From IMG/VR virus record IMGVR_UViG_3300008113_004969, positions 1 to 27,757 of that record: a stretch of DNA of 27,757 nt. One strand, written 5' to 3'. Source of the stretch: a virus. A program made the position numbers and the translations under genes. Positions within the stretch are counted from its first letter, which is position 1, and the number at the start of each line of letters is the position of its first letter. Below are positions 1-7,167 of the stretch, one piece after another. The notes below the pieces were generated by a model. It saw only the letters and a list, made by a program, of their open reading frames with translations. It had not been told where the DNA came from and did no database searches.

Positions 1-116
1 TCAGTTACTCTGAGAATTGTAAAATCTTTATCAGATCATCTTATCCAACCCCGTGTAATATATCAAATATAGAGATTGTTGGTAACTTTAGATCTCTAAA
101 TACCAGCATTGAATAA
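1..116 (+). CDS. C-terminal end of probable tail tubular protein B (gp12-like nozzle), partial
   Basis: The frame starting at base 3 is open from the left edge to a TAA at 114-116 and encodes 37 residues. The visible end reads like the last beta-strand region of T7-type tail nozzle proteins: a short I-x-I strand, an S-x-P-x-P turn (SSYPTP), then IEIVGNF and an R-S motif (FRSLN). The stop is followed directly by the GGAGAAAGC ribosome binding site of the tail-fibre gene, the same junction style used through the rest of the late region. In T7-like phages this protein forms the distal tail nozzle to which fibres attach, so lying just before the fibre gene fits. The other two forward frames stop at 11-13 and at 70-72. 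The family call rests on 37 residues and on context, so it is moderate. Confidence 0.5.
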   Translation, partial: SYSENCKIFIRSSYPTPCNISNIEIVGNFRSLNTSIE

Positions 117-125
117 GGAGAAAGC

Positions 126-2354
126 ATGCCTTGTTATGATTATTTAACTACGAATTCTTCGTTATTTACAAATACAGAAGTAACTTTGCCTGTTAGTGGC
201 ACTACTTATTCCTATAATTCTTTATATTGGATTTGTAATTATTCAGTTTCAACTCAGTTAAAAGTATTTAAGAAGAACTCTACAACAAGTAATACTGTTC
301 AGTTGATTTTAAATACAGACTTTACTATTAATGAAACTAATGCGACTATTAATATTACAGCATCTTTAGTTAATTTTGATCAAATTGTACTACAAAGATC
401 TACTCTTAGTGATCGCATGATTACTAATTTTTCAGAAGGCGCTAAGCTTACTGCTAAAGATCTTAATGATTGTTTCTATCAGTTATTATTTGTAACCCAG
501 GAAAAAGACTTTACTAACTCAACTGTTAATGTTAATTATTCTTTAGCAACCGCAGTTAGTGCGTGGCTAAATGGAACCTCATATACAATTGGTAGTATTG
601 TCTCATATAACAATAAAATTTATAAATGTATCCAAGCCACCAGTAGCATTGATCCAACTAATGCTGCATACTGGACAATGATCAACCCAACTCTTAATGG
701 GTTTTACATTACTGGTACAAACTCTAGTTTAGAGTTTGACTTTAGTAATTTACAAGCTGGGCATGCTATTGTTTGGAATGGTACTAAATTTGTTAGCAAT
801 CCTTTTATTGGGTCTATTTCAGATTTATCTGATGTTGATACAACTCCAGTAGCTAATAAAGATATCTTAGTATATGATACTTCTAATCCTAATGGTAATA
901 AATGGACTGCAAAAAGTCCAACAGTTGATATTACCCAAGCACAACTTCTTTTTGCAGATAGAACATTCTATCCTCCAACAAACCTTTCATGGTACAACGG
1001 AACTGGACTTAATGTTTCTTCAGTAACACAACTTGGTGGATTTAAAAATAACTCTAATCAATGGGTAGTTACAGATCCTCCTACAGTTTATCATATTATT
1101 AAGAAAATTCTACCAGCCGAAGAAGATCCAGTTACTTATTTTACTAATGTAACCAATAGTCTTGAAGATGTTTCAGATCGTTTGTCAAATCCAGTTAAGA
1201 TTAAATTAGAATGGAATTTAAATCAAGGTAGAATTAATACAGCAAAATCAGATGGTACTGATAATCTTGGCAATTATAAATCAATGTATTGGAATAAACC
1301 CAATGAATTATACAGTGCATCTGGTTATAATTTAACAGGTCCTTTGCCACTTGTATTTCATGGAGTACAATCTGTAGATTCTCCAGTTACTAAAGTATAT
1401 ACAAGTCCTTATTTCAATAGAACAACTGTCTCAGCAAGTGAAACATCCTATACATCAAAACTATATGGTTATGGTATTGCAGCTTTTTATCTTAGTGTAC
1501 CAGAGTGTCATACAACAACACTTAAGATGCCTATATTTAGTTTAACAGCTGGACAAGAACCACTATTTTATTTACCAGTAGCAGCTGGATCAAATTTAGA
1601 TATAGATGGTATTAAAAATGCATTTAATTCAATTTCAGCTGAAGGTGGTACATTTAATAATGGTAATGTAAATTTTAAAGATTTTTATCTTTTACATCTC
1701 CGTGATATGTGTTTTGCTGGAGTAAGACAACCAAATAACTATAGTGTAAGCGCTAGTCCACAACAACGAGATAAAATTGCTCGATTAATGAAAAATTACT
1801 TTATAGCTGCGGATTACGATTTTAGTTATATTGGAAATTCTTCAACTAGTACTATAAATTATAAACGACTTGAAACAGCAGAATCAGCTATTGGTTGTAT
1901 GTGGAAAATTCCTGCTACAATTATTTACTATAATAAACAATCTTTAGCAATGGCATCAACAGCTGAAGGTTCAATTAATACAAGTAATAGTTTTACCAAT
2001 GAAAAACCAACTGTAAGATTTCAGGGTTGGAATCGTTTACAAAAAACAGAAAATTTAGATAGTACAACTAGTAATAGATGGGAAGGTGTTTATGCCAAAG
2101 CAGATAAACTATGGACTGCTTGGCAACAACGATGGCTTACAGAAAATACTAATACCTATGATTATCGTTTTAATGAAGCAGATATTGATTGGTTCACCAG
2201 TAATGTTGGAGTCGTAGACACAAGTACATTAAATCCACATTTAGATTTGTACAGACAAAGTTATGATTATCCTAGTTATACAGGTAATACTTATATTAAT
2301 GGTTACAACTGGTGTTTACCAAAGTTTTGTAGATCAGAATGCTATATTTTCTAA
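126..2354 (+). CDS. Tail fibre protein, T7 gp17-type N-terminal domain (5' part of a split gene)
   Basis: 742 residues with an ATG behind AAGGAG. Residues 1-130 match the T7 tail-fibre N-terminal (tail-attachment) domain: an early beta strand, NTDFT, an IVLQR-S-T-x-S-D-R stretch, F-S-E-G-x-x-L-T-A-K-D-L-N at ~102-114 and a closing Q-E-K-D. This part docks the fibre on the adaptor/nozzle. Residues ~146-184 look like a small CBM5/12-type carbohydrate-binding module (W-x-x-G-x-x-Y-x-x-G-x-x-V-x-Y, Y-K-C, then P-x-x-x-x-x-W). The remainder is beta-rich and rich in N, T and S, as expected of a receptor-binding shaft, and I do not recognise its fold. The last ten or so residues before the stop look unnatural (cysteine-rich), while the +1 frame continues as plausible protein. 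The real fibre is therefore probably ~990 residues and includes the next entry. Confidence 0.85.
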   Translation: MPCYDYLTTNSSLFTNTEVTLPVSGTTYSYNSLYWICNYSVSTQLKVFKKNSTTSNTVQLILNTDFTINETNATINITASLVNFDQIVLQRSTLSDRMITNFSEGAKLTAKDLNDCFYQLLFVTQEKDFTNSTVNVNYSLATAVSAWLNGTSYTIGSIVSYNNKIYKCIQATSSIDPTNAAYWTMINPTLNGFYITGTNSSLEFDFSNLQAGHAIVWNGTKFVSNPFIGSISDLSDVDTTPVANKDILVYDTSNPNGNKWTAKSPTVDITQAQLLFADRTFYPPTNLSWYNGTGLNVSSVTQLGGFKNNSNQWVVTDPPTVYHIIKKILPAEEDPVTYFTNVTNSLEDVSDRLSNPVKIKLEWNLNQGRINTAKSDGTDNLGNYKSMYWNKPNELYSASGYNLTGPLPLVFHGVQSVDSPVTKVYTSPYFNRTTVSASETSYTSKLYGYGIAAFYLSVPECHTTTLKMPIFSLTAGQEPLFYLPVAAGSNLDIDGIKNAFNSISAEGGTFNNGNVNFKDFYLLHLRDMCFAGVRQPNNYSVSASPQQRDKIARLMKNYFIAADYDFSYIGNSSTSTINYKRLETAESAIGCMWKIPATIIYYNKQSLAMASTAEGSINTSNSFTNEKPTVRFQGWNRLQKTENLDSTTSNRWEGVYAKADKLWTAWQQRWLTENTNTYDYRFNEADIDWFTSNVGVVDTSTLNPHLDLYRQSYDYPSYTGNTYINGYNWCLPKFCRSECYIF

Positions 2355-3102
2355 TGCTCATAACTTTGTTCCTAATCCCGAAGATGAATATGTTTTTAGA
2401 GTTGTGGCTAAGAAAGGTGTCATTAGTAATTATTTTATTGATGCACTTAGAGATAAACTTAAGTCATCAATTATCCTAGAATATGGTTTAACCGACAATG
2501 CAAATTATCAATCTAGAGCTTTAGTATCGTCAGTTACAGATATCTATAAAACTCAATACAGTCAATTAGAAGCATCTAGTGCCAGAGTCTGGTCTAAAAC
2601 AGATTTATCAAAACTAAAAGTATACATTAAAAATGAATCAGTTGAAATTTATGATGGTAATACTCGTTATGTAATTACCTTAGCAATTCGTGTTCCACGT
2701 TTAAAATCTTTAGGATATTCTAAAGTTTATAGAAAGTTTTCTGATACAGATGCAGGACATCCACAAAGAGACAGTAATGCTGATGATACCGAAATTGACT
2801 CAGGCCCTTGGGGTTTTACATTAGGTCCTATTACTGGAGCTGCAACTCCAGTGTTATTCGGTACAGTAGCAAATAATAAAAATATTTATACTTATGATGC
2901 AATGGGAATTTTTACTATGTATGGTGAAGCTGGTATTGGTTCTAGAGCTTATGGTATTGCAAATCGTGTCGAATGTGCTGTAAAGTTTACAAACCTAGGT
3001 ATTCCTAGTAATCTTTGGATTCGTTTATCTGTTTTAAATACAGATGGAACTTTAGCTTTAATTAATAGTGGTGGATTTAATTCTTTAGCAACTCAAGAAT
3101 AA
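2263..3102 (+). CDS. C-terminal part of the tail fibre, in the +1 frame
   Basis: This open frame runs to a TAA at 3100-3102. Its only upstream ATG (2263) lies inside the fibre gene, has no ribosome binding site, and gives a hydrophobic first ~20 residues that look like out-of-frame translation. The next in-frame ATG is near 2900. Sensible protein begins near 2323 (SFVDQNAIFSNAHNF) and joins smoothly to the fibre frame if one base is skipped in the CCAAAG at 2319-2324. I read it as the distal ~259 residues of the fibre, which usually hold the receptor-contacting tip. The segment ends with a compact beta-rich stretch (NLWIRLSVLNTDGTLALINSGG). Whether the join is made by programmed +1 frameshifting, or the break is a sequencing error or mutation, cannot be told from one sequence. 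A truly separate gene is less likely. Confidence 0.6.
   Translation: MIILVIQVILILMVTTGVYQSFVDQNAIFSNAHNFVPNPEDEYVFRVVAKKGVISNYFIDALRDKLKSSIILEYGLTDNANYQSRALVSSVTDIYKTQYSQLEASSARVWSKTDLSKLKVYIKNESVEIYDGNTRYVITLAIRVPRLKSLGYSKVYRKFSDTDAGHPQRDSNADDTEIDSGPWGFTLGPITGAATPVLFGTVANNKNIYTYDAMGIFTMYGEAGIGSRAYGIANRVECAVKFTNLGIPSNLWIRLSVLNTDGTLALINSGGFNSLATQE
2319..2327 (+). other. Apparent +1 frame break in the tail-fibre gene
   Basis: In the fibre frame the codons are CCA AAG TTT, running to a stop at 2352-2354. Skipping one A gives CCA AGT TTT GTA GAT, which reads L-P-S-F-V-D and opens the 259-codon downstream frame. No ribosome binding site or usable start serves the downstream frame. The run is only three A's, so homopolymer miscounting is possible but not the obvious explanation. 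A proline codon followed by A-A is a conceivable +1 slip site, but it is not a canonical one. Confidence 0.5.
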
Positions 3103-3112
3103 GGAGAAACTA

Positions 3113-3355
3113 ATGGAGGAAAAGAATCGTAATAGTCCAACAGTTGTACTTCAATGGTTTCAACTTATTGTATTAGCTATTGGTGTTGGTGGATTTTTTA
3201 TTGATATTGGAAAAAGAAGTCAATTAATTGATAAGACTGATAAAGATTTAGCTGAGTTAAAGATTATTGTTCAAGATTTGGTTAAAGCCCAGATTCAAGT
3301 TTCATCTAATGATGCTCGTCACGGTGCAATGTTAGATGATTTAAAACAAAACTAA
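3113..3355 (+). CDS. Small single-span membrane protein, probable lysis protein (holin-like)
   Basis: 80 residues with an ATG behind TAAGGAGAAACTA. Layout: a short charged N-terminus (MEEKNRN), one hydrophobic span at ~12-33 (VVLQWFQLIVLAIGVGGFF), then a charged helical tail (KTDKDLAELKIIVQDLVKAQIQ) that could form a coiled coil. In T7 the gene directly after the fibre gene is the holin (17.5), a small single-span protein, so position and topology suggest a holin or a membrane partner of the lysis system. No sequence signature confirms this. The frame ends just before the next small membrane gene, and the spacing implies co-translation. Confidence 0.55.
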   Translation: MEEKNRNSPTVVLQWFQLIVLAIGVGGFFIDIGKRSQLIDKTDKDLAELKIIVQDLVKAQIQVSSNDARHGAMLDDLKQN

Positions 3356-3362
3356 GTCTACT

Positions 3363-3689
3363 TTGGTTGCGTTAACTAAAGTAGAAGACGAAGTACCTTG
3401 GTGGGCAAGTTTATTAACTTATATTATGATTACCCTTAGTCTTATATCTATAGTATTCTTACTATGGTACACAGGTTTAGGTAATTTATTAAAAGGTATA
3501 TTTTACTCACTAGGTTTATTTATTCCTAAGGCTAAACTAGAGCAAGCTGATATAGCACGAAAAGCTTTAGCACAGGATAATCCTGTTACAGCACGGGAAA
3601 TGGTAGCTGCACTCAGGGCATCTGATCCTGCTTTTGATGCAGCATTCAAGAAAACAAAGGAGACAAAAAATGACAACAGTATTAGCTAG
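3363..3689 (+). CDS. Small membrane protein with soluble C-terminal tail, probable lysis-cassette member
   Basis: 108 residues starting at a TTG codon. No in-frame ATG lies upstream, and the first internal ATG (about 3427) would fall inside the membrane span. Residues ~13-36 (WWASLLTYIMITLSLISIVFLLW) form a clear transmembrane helix, and ~38-54 is a second, weaker hydrophobic stretch. The tail (~55-108) is charged and alanine-rich. No AGGAG precedes the TTG; the upstream stop is only 7 nt away, so translation is probably coupled to the preceding gene. The 3' end overlaps the next gene by 20 nt. Its place between fibre and small terminase is where T7-like phages keep holin-type genes. A specific role (holin, antiholin or spanin-like) cannot be assigned. 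Confidence 0.5.
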   Translation: MVALTKVEDEVPWWASLLTYIMITLSLISIVFLLWYTGLGNLLKGIFYSLGLFIPKAKLEQADIARKALAQDNPVTAREMVAALRASDPAFDAAFKKTKETKNDNSIS

Positions 3690-3807
3690 TTTTGAATCGT
3701 TCCTCGGTAGTGTTTGGTTTGCTGGTATGCTTGCAGTAGTTGGTTACATTGTAGGTCATATTTTCCCAATCTCAAAGATTGCTGAGTTGTTTGGTAAGAA
3801 GCCATGA
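3670..3807 (+). CDS. 45-residue membrane protein (holin-like)
   Basis: A very short gene: ATG 3670, TGA 3805-3807, 45 residues (MTTVLASFESFLGS...FGKKP). A strong ribosome binding site (AAAGGAG at 3657-3662) precedes the ATG at good spacing, and the stop overlaps the start of the small terminase gene as ATGA. These three facts together support real translation. Residues ~15-34 (VWFAGMLAVVGYIVGHIFPI) form one membrane span, with a lysine-bearing C-terminus expected on the cytoplasmic side. The size and topology suit a minimal holin or an accessory membrane peptide. It overlaps the end of the 108-residue gene, so the membrane genes 3113, 3363 and 3670 look like one translationally coupled cassette. 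Confidence 0.6.
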   Translation: MTTVLASFESFLGSVWFAGMLAVVGYIVGHIFPISKIAELFGKKP

Positions 3808-4025
3808 AAGAAAAGTTAAATCAATTACAAGATCTTCTTTTAGATTGTTTGGTTAATGATCTACAAGATCCAGATCGACGTACACCAGGTTTATATACCG
3901 TTATTAGAGGCATCCTCAGTGATCACAAGGATCAAGTAAACAAGATCCCAAGTGAGTCTATTGAAGCCGTAGAGCAAGCTATTAAAGATGCTGCTCCATT
4001 TAAGATTAAGAAAGCAGCTTATTAA
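3804..4025 (+). CDS. Small terminase subunit (T7 gp18-like, DNA maturase A)
   Basis: 73 residues, starting at the ATG that overlaps the previous stop (ATGA). The segment D-L-x-D-P-D-R-R-T-P-x-L-Y-x-x-I followed by L-x-D-H-K (residues ~19-43) closely parallels the T7 gp18 stretch as I recall it (DL-x-D-x-x-R-R-x-P-Q-LY-x-x-I ... L-D-R-H-K). The small terminase recognises concatemeric phage DNA and delivers it to the large subunit (4693-6360) at the portal. In T7 gp18 likewise sits a short distance before gp19. The protein is shorter than T7 gp18 (89 aa), mainly at the C-terminus. The next gene starts one base after the stop, implying coupled translation. Confidence 0.75.
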   Translation: MKEKLNQLQDLLLDCLVNDLQDPDRRTPGLYTVIRGILSDHKDQVNKIPSESIEAVEQAIKDAAPFKIKKAAY

Positions 4026-4026
4026 T

Positions 4027-4683
4027 ATGAAGATGGCTATTGCTAGTGTATTGTTTATTTCATCAGCCGCATGTGCTGAAGTTATTGTTGCTAATAATCC
4101 AGTTGTAGATACAGTTGGATTTTACTCAGATGCTTTTGATTCCAAGGGATCATATACTTATGCTCAAAGTGGAGCACAGGGTTTTGATCTTGAAGAAGCA
4201 TATTCAACTTCATCTATTCGTTGGTGGGGTTCCATGAATGGTTTTAATGATCAAGGTTTAACTAATATTGATTGCTTCCAAATCATTGTGTGGAATACAG
4301 ACTTTGAAACTCAAGTAACAAACCAAAAGATTGATCTTTCAGGTATTACTGTTACTGCAACTGGTGATTATAATTTCTTTGGTCAACCAGTCTATGAGTT
4401 TTACGTTCCGTTTACATTCCAAGTTGCAGCAGGGAGTTACTTTATGAATATCGGTGCTCAACTTAATGATGCTATGGGTGATCAGTTTGTTTGGTCGCAA
4501 GGCCAAAATGTAAATCAGTTTTGGTTTACAGACGAAAATGCACAAAACAAGTGGGGTGATTGGCGCCCACTTCCTATCTTCATCATCAATACCGCTGGTG
4601 GTGCATTTCAATTGAATGCTCCAACCCCAGGAGCTATTGCTTTGGTTGGTATGGCTGGTTTAATTAGTCGTCGTAGACGATAA
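4027..4683 (+). CDS. Secreted protein with PEP-CTERM-type sorting tail
   Basis: 218 residues from the ATG at 4027, one base after the small terminase stop. An upstream in-frame ATG at 3988 lies inside that gene and would bury the signal peptide. The N-terminus is a signal peptide (MKMAIASVLFISSAACA, probable cleavage before EVIV). Residues ~18-195 are beta-rich and aromatic with many G, N and D, like a jelly-roll or adhesin-type ectodomain. The last 20 residues are P-T-P-G, a small hydrophobic stretch (AIALVGMAGLI) and RRRR, the tripartite form of PEP-CTERM signals as seen in planctomycetes. Such tails are processed by host exosortase enzymes, so the product is presumably routed to the host envelope or surface. 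No exosortase is in the window. In T7 this slot between the terminase genes holds the spanins (18.5/18.7), so a lysis or envelope role is possible. Function unknown; the signal architecture is clear. Confidence 0.8.
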   Translation: MKMAIASVLFISSAACAEVIVANNPVVDTVGFYSDAFDSKGSYTYAQSGAQGFDLEEAYSTSSIRWWGSMNGFNDQGLTNIDCFQIIVWNTDFETQVTNQKIDLSGITVTATGDYNFFGQPVYEFYVPFTFQVAAGSYFMNIGAQLNDAMGDQFVWSQGQNVNQFWFTDENAQNKWGDWRPLPIFIINTAGGAFQLNAPTPGAIALVGMAGLISRRRR

Positions 4684-4692
4684 GGAGATTGG

Positions 4693-6360
4693 ATGAAGAT
4701 TCCTCAAGAAGTATTAGATGATTTTAGAAACCATTTGTATTTTTGTTTTAAGCATCTTGGTCTTGGGGAACCTACCAAAATCCAATACGAAATTGCACGA
4801 GAGATCCAAGAAGGTGCCAATGACTGTATCCTGACGGCAGGACGCGGTACTGGTAAGTCTACTATTACAGCTTGTTTAGCAAGTTGGGAGTGGCTTAAGG
4901 ACCCAAACCTCACCTTCTTGGTTCTTTCTAATACTCAAGGCAAAGCTATAGATTTTGTCTCACAAGCTAGAAAGATCTTATCGGTAGTTCCGTATTGTCA
5001 ATTCATGATCCCACGGGATCAGGATAAAGATAACGCACTTGGTTTTAACTTAGCGGTTAGAACCAAGTTTACACAAGATCTAAACTGTGCTGCCAGAGGT
5101 ATCACAGGACAGATCACAGGTCTACACGCAGACCGTGTAGTACTTGACGATATTGAGGTTTCGGGTAAAAATGAAACCCCAGTAGGTAAAGAAACATTAC
5201 TTAAGAAACTAGCAGAATTAGAGTCTATTAGAAATAAAGGTTCAAGAGTTATCTTCCTAGGTACTCCCCATTATCAGGACTCTGTTTATAATGTTCTTAA
5301 AGAATCCTACCCTATGATTAAGTATCCAGCCGAGATGCCAGACATCTCCGTACCCCATGAGGTCGAGGATGTGGCTCCTTGGGTCCTAGGATTGGATATA
5401 AAGCCAGGGGACGCTACACAGCCAGAGAGATTCGACCGAGATGAGCTAGCCTCCAGAGCGGCTAAAATCGGCCCTAGTCACTATGCCCTACAATACAAGC
5501 TTATTACCAGCTTAGCGGACCAAGATAGATATCCTCTTAAGTTACGGGACCTAGTGGTATTAGATGTAGATCCAGAGGTAGGTCCAGATAAAATTGTATG
5601 GCAAGGTCAGAACCCAATGCCAGGAATTCCTGTGTTTGGAATTGCAGGAGATATAGTTCCAGTTCCTATGCATGTGTCTAATAACTACCTTAAGTATCAA
5701 CACATGCATCTCTGTATTGACCCAAGTGGACGAGGTACAGACGAAACAGGACTTTGTGTAGCATCTGTCCTTAGTGGAACTATTTTTATACACGAACTAC
5801 TGGGCATTAGTGGTGGCTATGATGATGGAACTTTAATGAAAATTGCCAAATTAGTTAATGAATATCAGATTCCCCTAGTTAGGGTAGAGTCTAACTTTGG
5901 TGATGGTTTGTTTACTAAAGTACTTACACCATTCCTAATCCAACATTGTGGTAGGGTTGGTATAGAAGAATATAGAGTTACAGGTCAAAAAGAATTAAGA
6001 ATTATATCTACTCTTGAGCCTGTAATGGCAATGCATAGATTGGTTATATCTAGAAAAGCAATTAAAGATCAAAACAATCAAATGCAAATTACAAGACTAC
6101 ATAGGGGCCGAGGGGCCTTAAAGCATGATGATCGGGTGGATGTATTATCTGCTGCCGTAGAGTATTATAAATCCCATATGGCTTTGGATACAAGCAAGGC
6201 ATCCGAAGATATCAAACAAAAAGAATGGGAAAAAAGAGTTAAAGACTGGGCTAATAATTTTAGAGCCAGTGATTATGTTCCTTGCTCTGGAGCAACCCGA
6301 GTGGTTGCAACAAATCAAAAAAAGAAATCAACAAACTCTAATAAACAATGGGGTTGGTAA
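4693..6360 (+). CDS. Terminase large subunit (T7 gp19-like, DNA maturase B)
   Basis: 555 residues, ATG behind TAAGGAGATTGG. The N-terminal ATPase has Walker A GRGTGKST (50-57, Lys55), Walker B VVLDDIE (149-155) and motif III VIFLGTP (~186-192). The C-terminal RNase H-like nuclease shows its three acidic sites: Asp343 in CIDPSGRGTDETG, Glu399 in RVESNFGDG, and the KHDDRVD segment (477-483). It translocates DNA into the procapsid through the portal and cuts the concatemer. The length is close to T7 gp19 (586 aa). Base composition inside the gene is uneven: ~5290-5530 reaches 50-60% G+C, while the 3' third is ~30%. Unlike T7, where gp19 is the last major late gene, this gene is followed by the ejection-protein genes. 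Confidence 0.95.
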   Translation: MKIPQEVLDDFRNHLYFCFKHLGLGEPTKIQYEIAREIQEGANDCILTAGRGTGKSTITACLASWEWLKDPNLTFLVLSNTQGKAIDFVSQARKILSVVPYCQFMIPRDQDKDNALGFNLAVRTKFTQDLNCAARGITGQITGLHADRVVLDDIEVSGKNETPVGKETLLKKLAELESIRNKGSRVIFLGTPHYQDSVYNVLKESYPMIKYPAEMPDISVPHEVEDVAPWVLGLDIKPGDATQPERFDRDELASRAAKIGPSHYALQYKLITSLADQDRYPLKLRDLVVLDVDPEVGPDKIVWQGQNPMPGIPVFGIAGDIVPVPMHVSNNYLKYQHMHLCIDPSGRGTDETGLCVASVLSGTIFIHELLGISGGYDDGTLMKIAKLVNEYQIPLVRVESNFGDGLFTKVLTPFLIQHCGRVGIEEYRVTGQKELRIISTLEPVMAMHRLVISRKAIKDQNNQMQITRLHRGRGALKHDDRVDVLSAAVEYYKSHMALDTSKASEDIKQKEWEKRVKDWANNFRASDYVPCSGATRVVATNQKKKSTNSNKQWGW

Positions 6361-6371
6361 GGAGATAACAC

Positions 6372-7157
6372 ATGGAACCAATGACCGTCATAGCCCTCGG
6401 TGGTGCAATTGCTGGGGGCGCAAGTTCAATTTTTGGAGGAATGGCTCAAGGAGCCGCTGCTCGTTTACGGAATCAACAAGCAACACAACGGTGGATTCAA
6501 GAAAACACCCAACGTACTTTTGCTAATGCCCGTGAACAGTTTATGTCTACCTATAACTTTGCTCAACAAGCTAAAAGAAATGCAGCTATTGCTGAGTCTG
6601 CCTATGCAACACAATATGAAGCTACACAAAACCTAAAACAAATTGAGAGTTTTCAGCATCGTCAACTCGCAAGACAAAAGGCTCAAACATCAGCTTCTTT
6701 ATTAAATGCTATGGGCAGTAGTGGAATCTCGCCATCAAGTGGTTTATATGCTTCTTTAGCAACTGCACAAGCATTAGATGCTCTTAATAATATTTCTCAA
6801 TTAAAGAAAAATATTCAAATGCAAAAATCAAATATTGATAAAGAATTTAGAGCACAAATGTCAGCACAAACTGAAAATATATTTATGCCAAATATTGTGG
6901 GTTACATGGATGCACCTATGTTAGAAGATGCCTCAGCACTTGAGACAGCTGGTATAATTTCTGGTGCTTTACAAATTGGTAGTGCATTTGCTGGTGCTGC
7001 TGTAGGAGCTGCTGGAAGTGGTGGTGGTGGAACTGGTTCAACTACTTCTGCACCACAATATAGTACAGGTGGATATGGTTCATCAAGTAGTGCTGGAAAC
7101 TTTAGCAATACTCCTCAAACATTTGGTAGTGTTTCTGGTGGATATGGATTAGCATAA
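6372..7157 (+). CDS. Internal virion protein, T7 gp14-like (ejection protein B)
   Basis: 261 residues, ATG behind TAAGGAGATAACAC. Layout typical of gp14-type proteins in T7-like marine phages: a glycine-zipper hydrophobic start (~6-27, ALGGAIAGGASSIFGGMA), a long alanine/glutamine-rich helix (~28-165) with the N-A-M-G-S-S-G-I-S-P-S-S-G turn at ~115-127, and a second small-residue hydrophobic segment at ~196-220 (IISGALQIGSAFAGAAVGAA). The tail is G/S/T-rich and low in complexity. In T7 gp14 leaves the capsid core first and forms the outer-membrane part of the DNA-ejection channel; gp15 and gp16 follow. The two larger proteins downstream occupy those roles by position. The C-terminal low-complexity part is longer than in T7 (196 aa). 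Confidence 0.75.
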   Translation: MEPMTVIALGGAIAGGASSIFGGMAQGAAARLRNQQATQRWIQENTQRTFANAREQFMSTYNFAQQAKRNAAIAESAYATQYEATQNLKQIESFQHRQLARQKAQTSASLLNAMGSSGISPSSGLYASLATAQALDALNNISQLKKNIQMQKSNIDKEFRAQMSAQTENIFMPNIVGYMDAPMLEDASALETAGIISGALQIGSAFAGAAVGAAGSGGGGTGSTTSAPQYSTGGYGSSSSAGNFSNTPQTFGSVSGGYGLA

Positions 7158-7167
7158 GGAGCAATTA

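Noticed and set aside
4053-4085. Lipoprotein signal in the PEP-CTERM protein (cysteine in SSAACA)
   Set aside because: The position three before the cysteine is Ser rather than Leu/Val/Ile, so a standard signal peptidase I site after ACA is more likely.
6269-6636. Short plus-strand frames around the large terminase end and the gp14-like gene
   Set aside because: They are out-of-frame shadows of 4693-6360 and 6372-7157 and lack their own ribosome binding sites.
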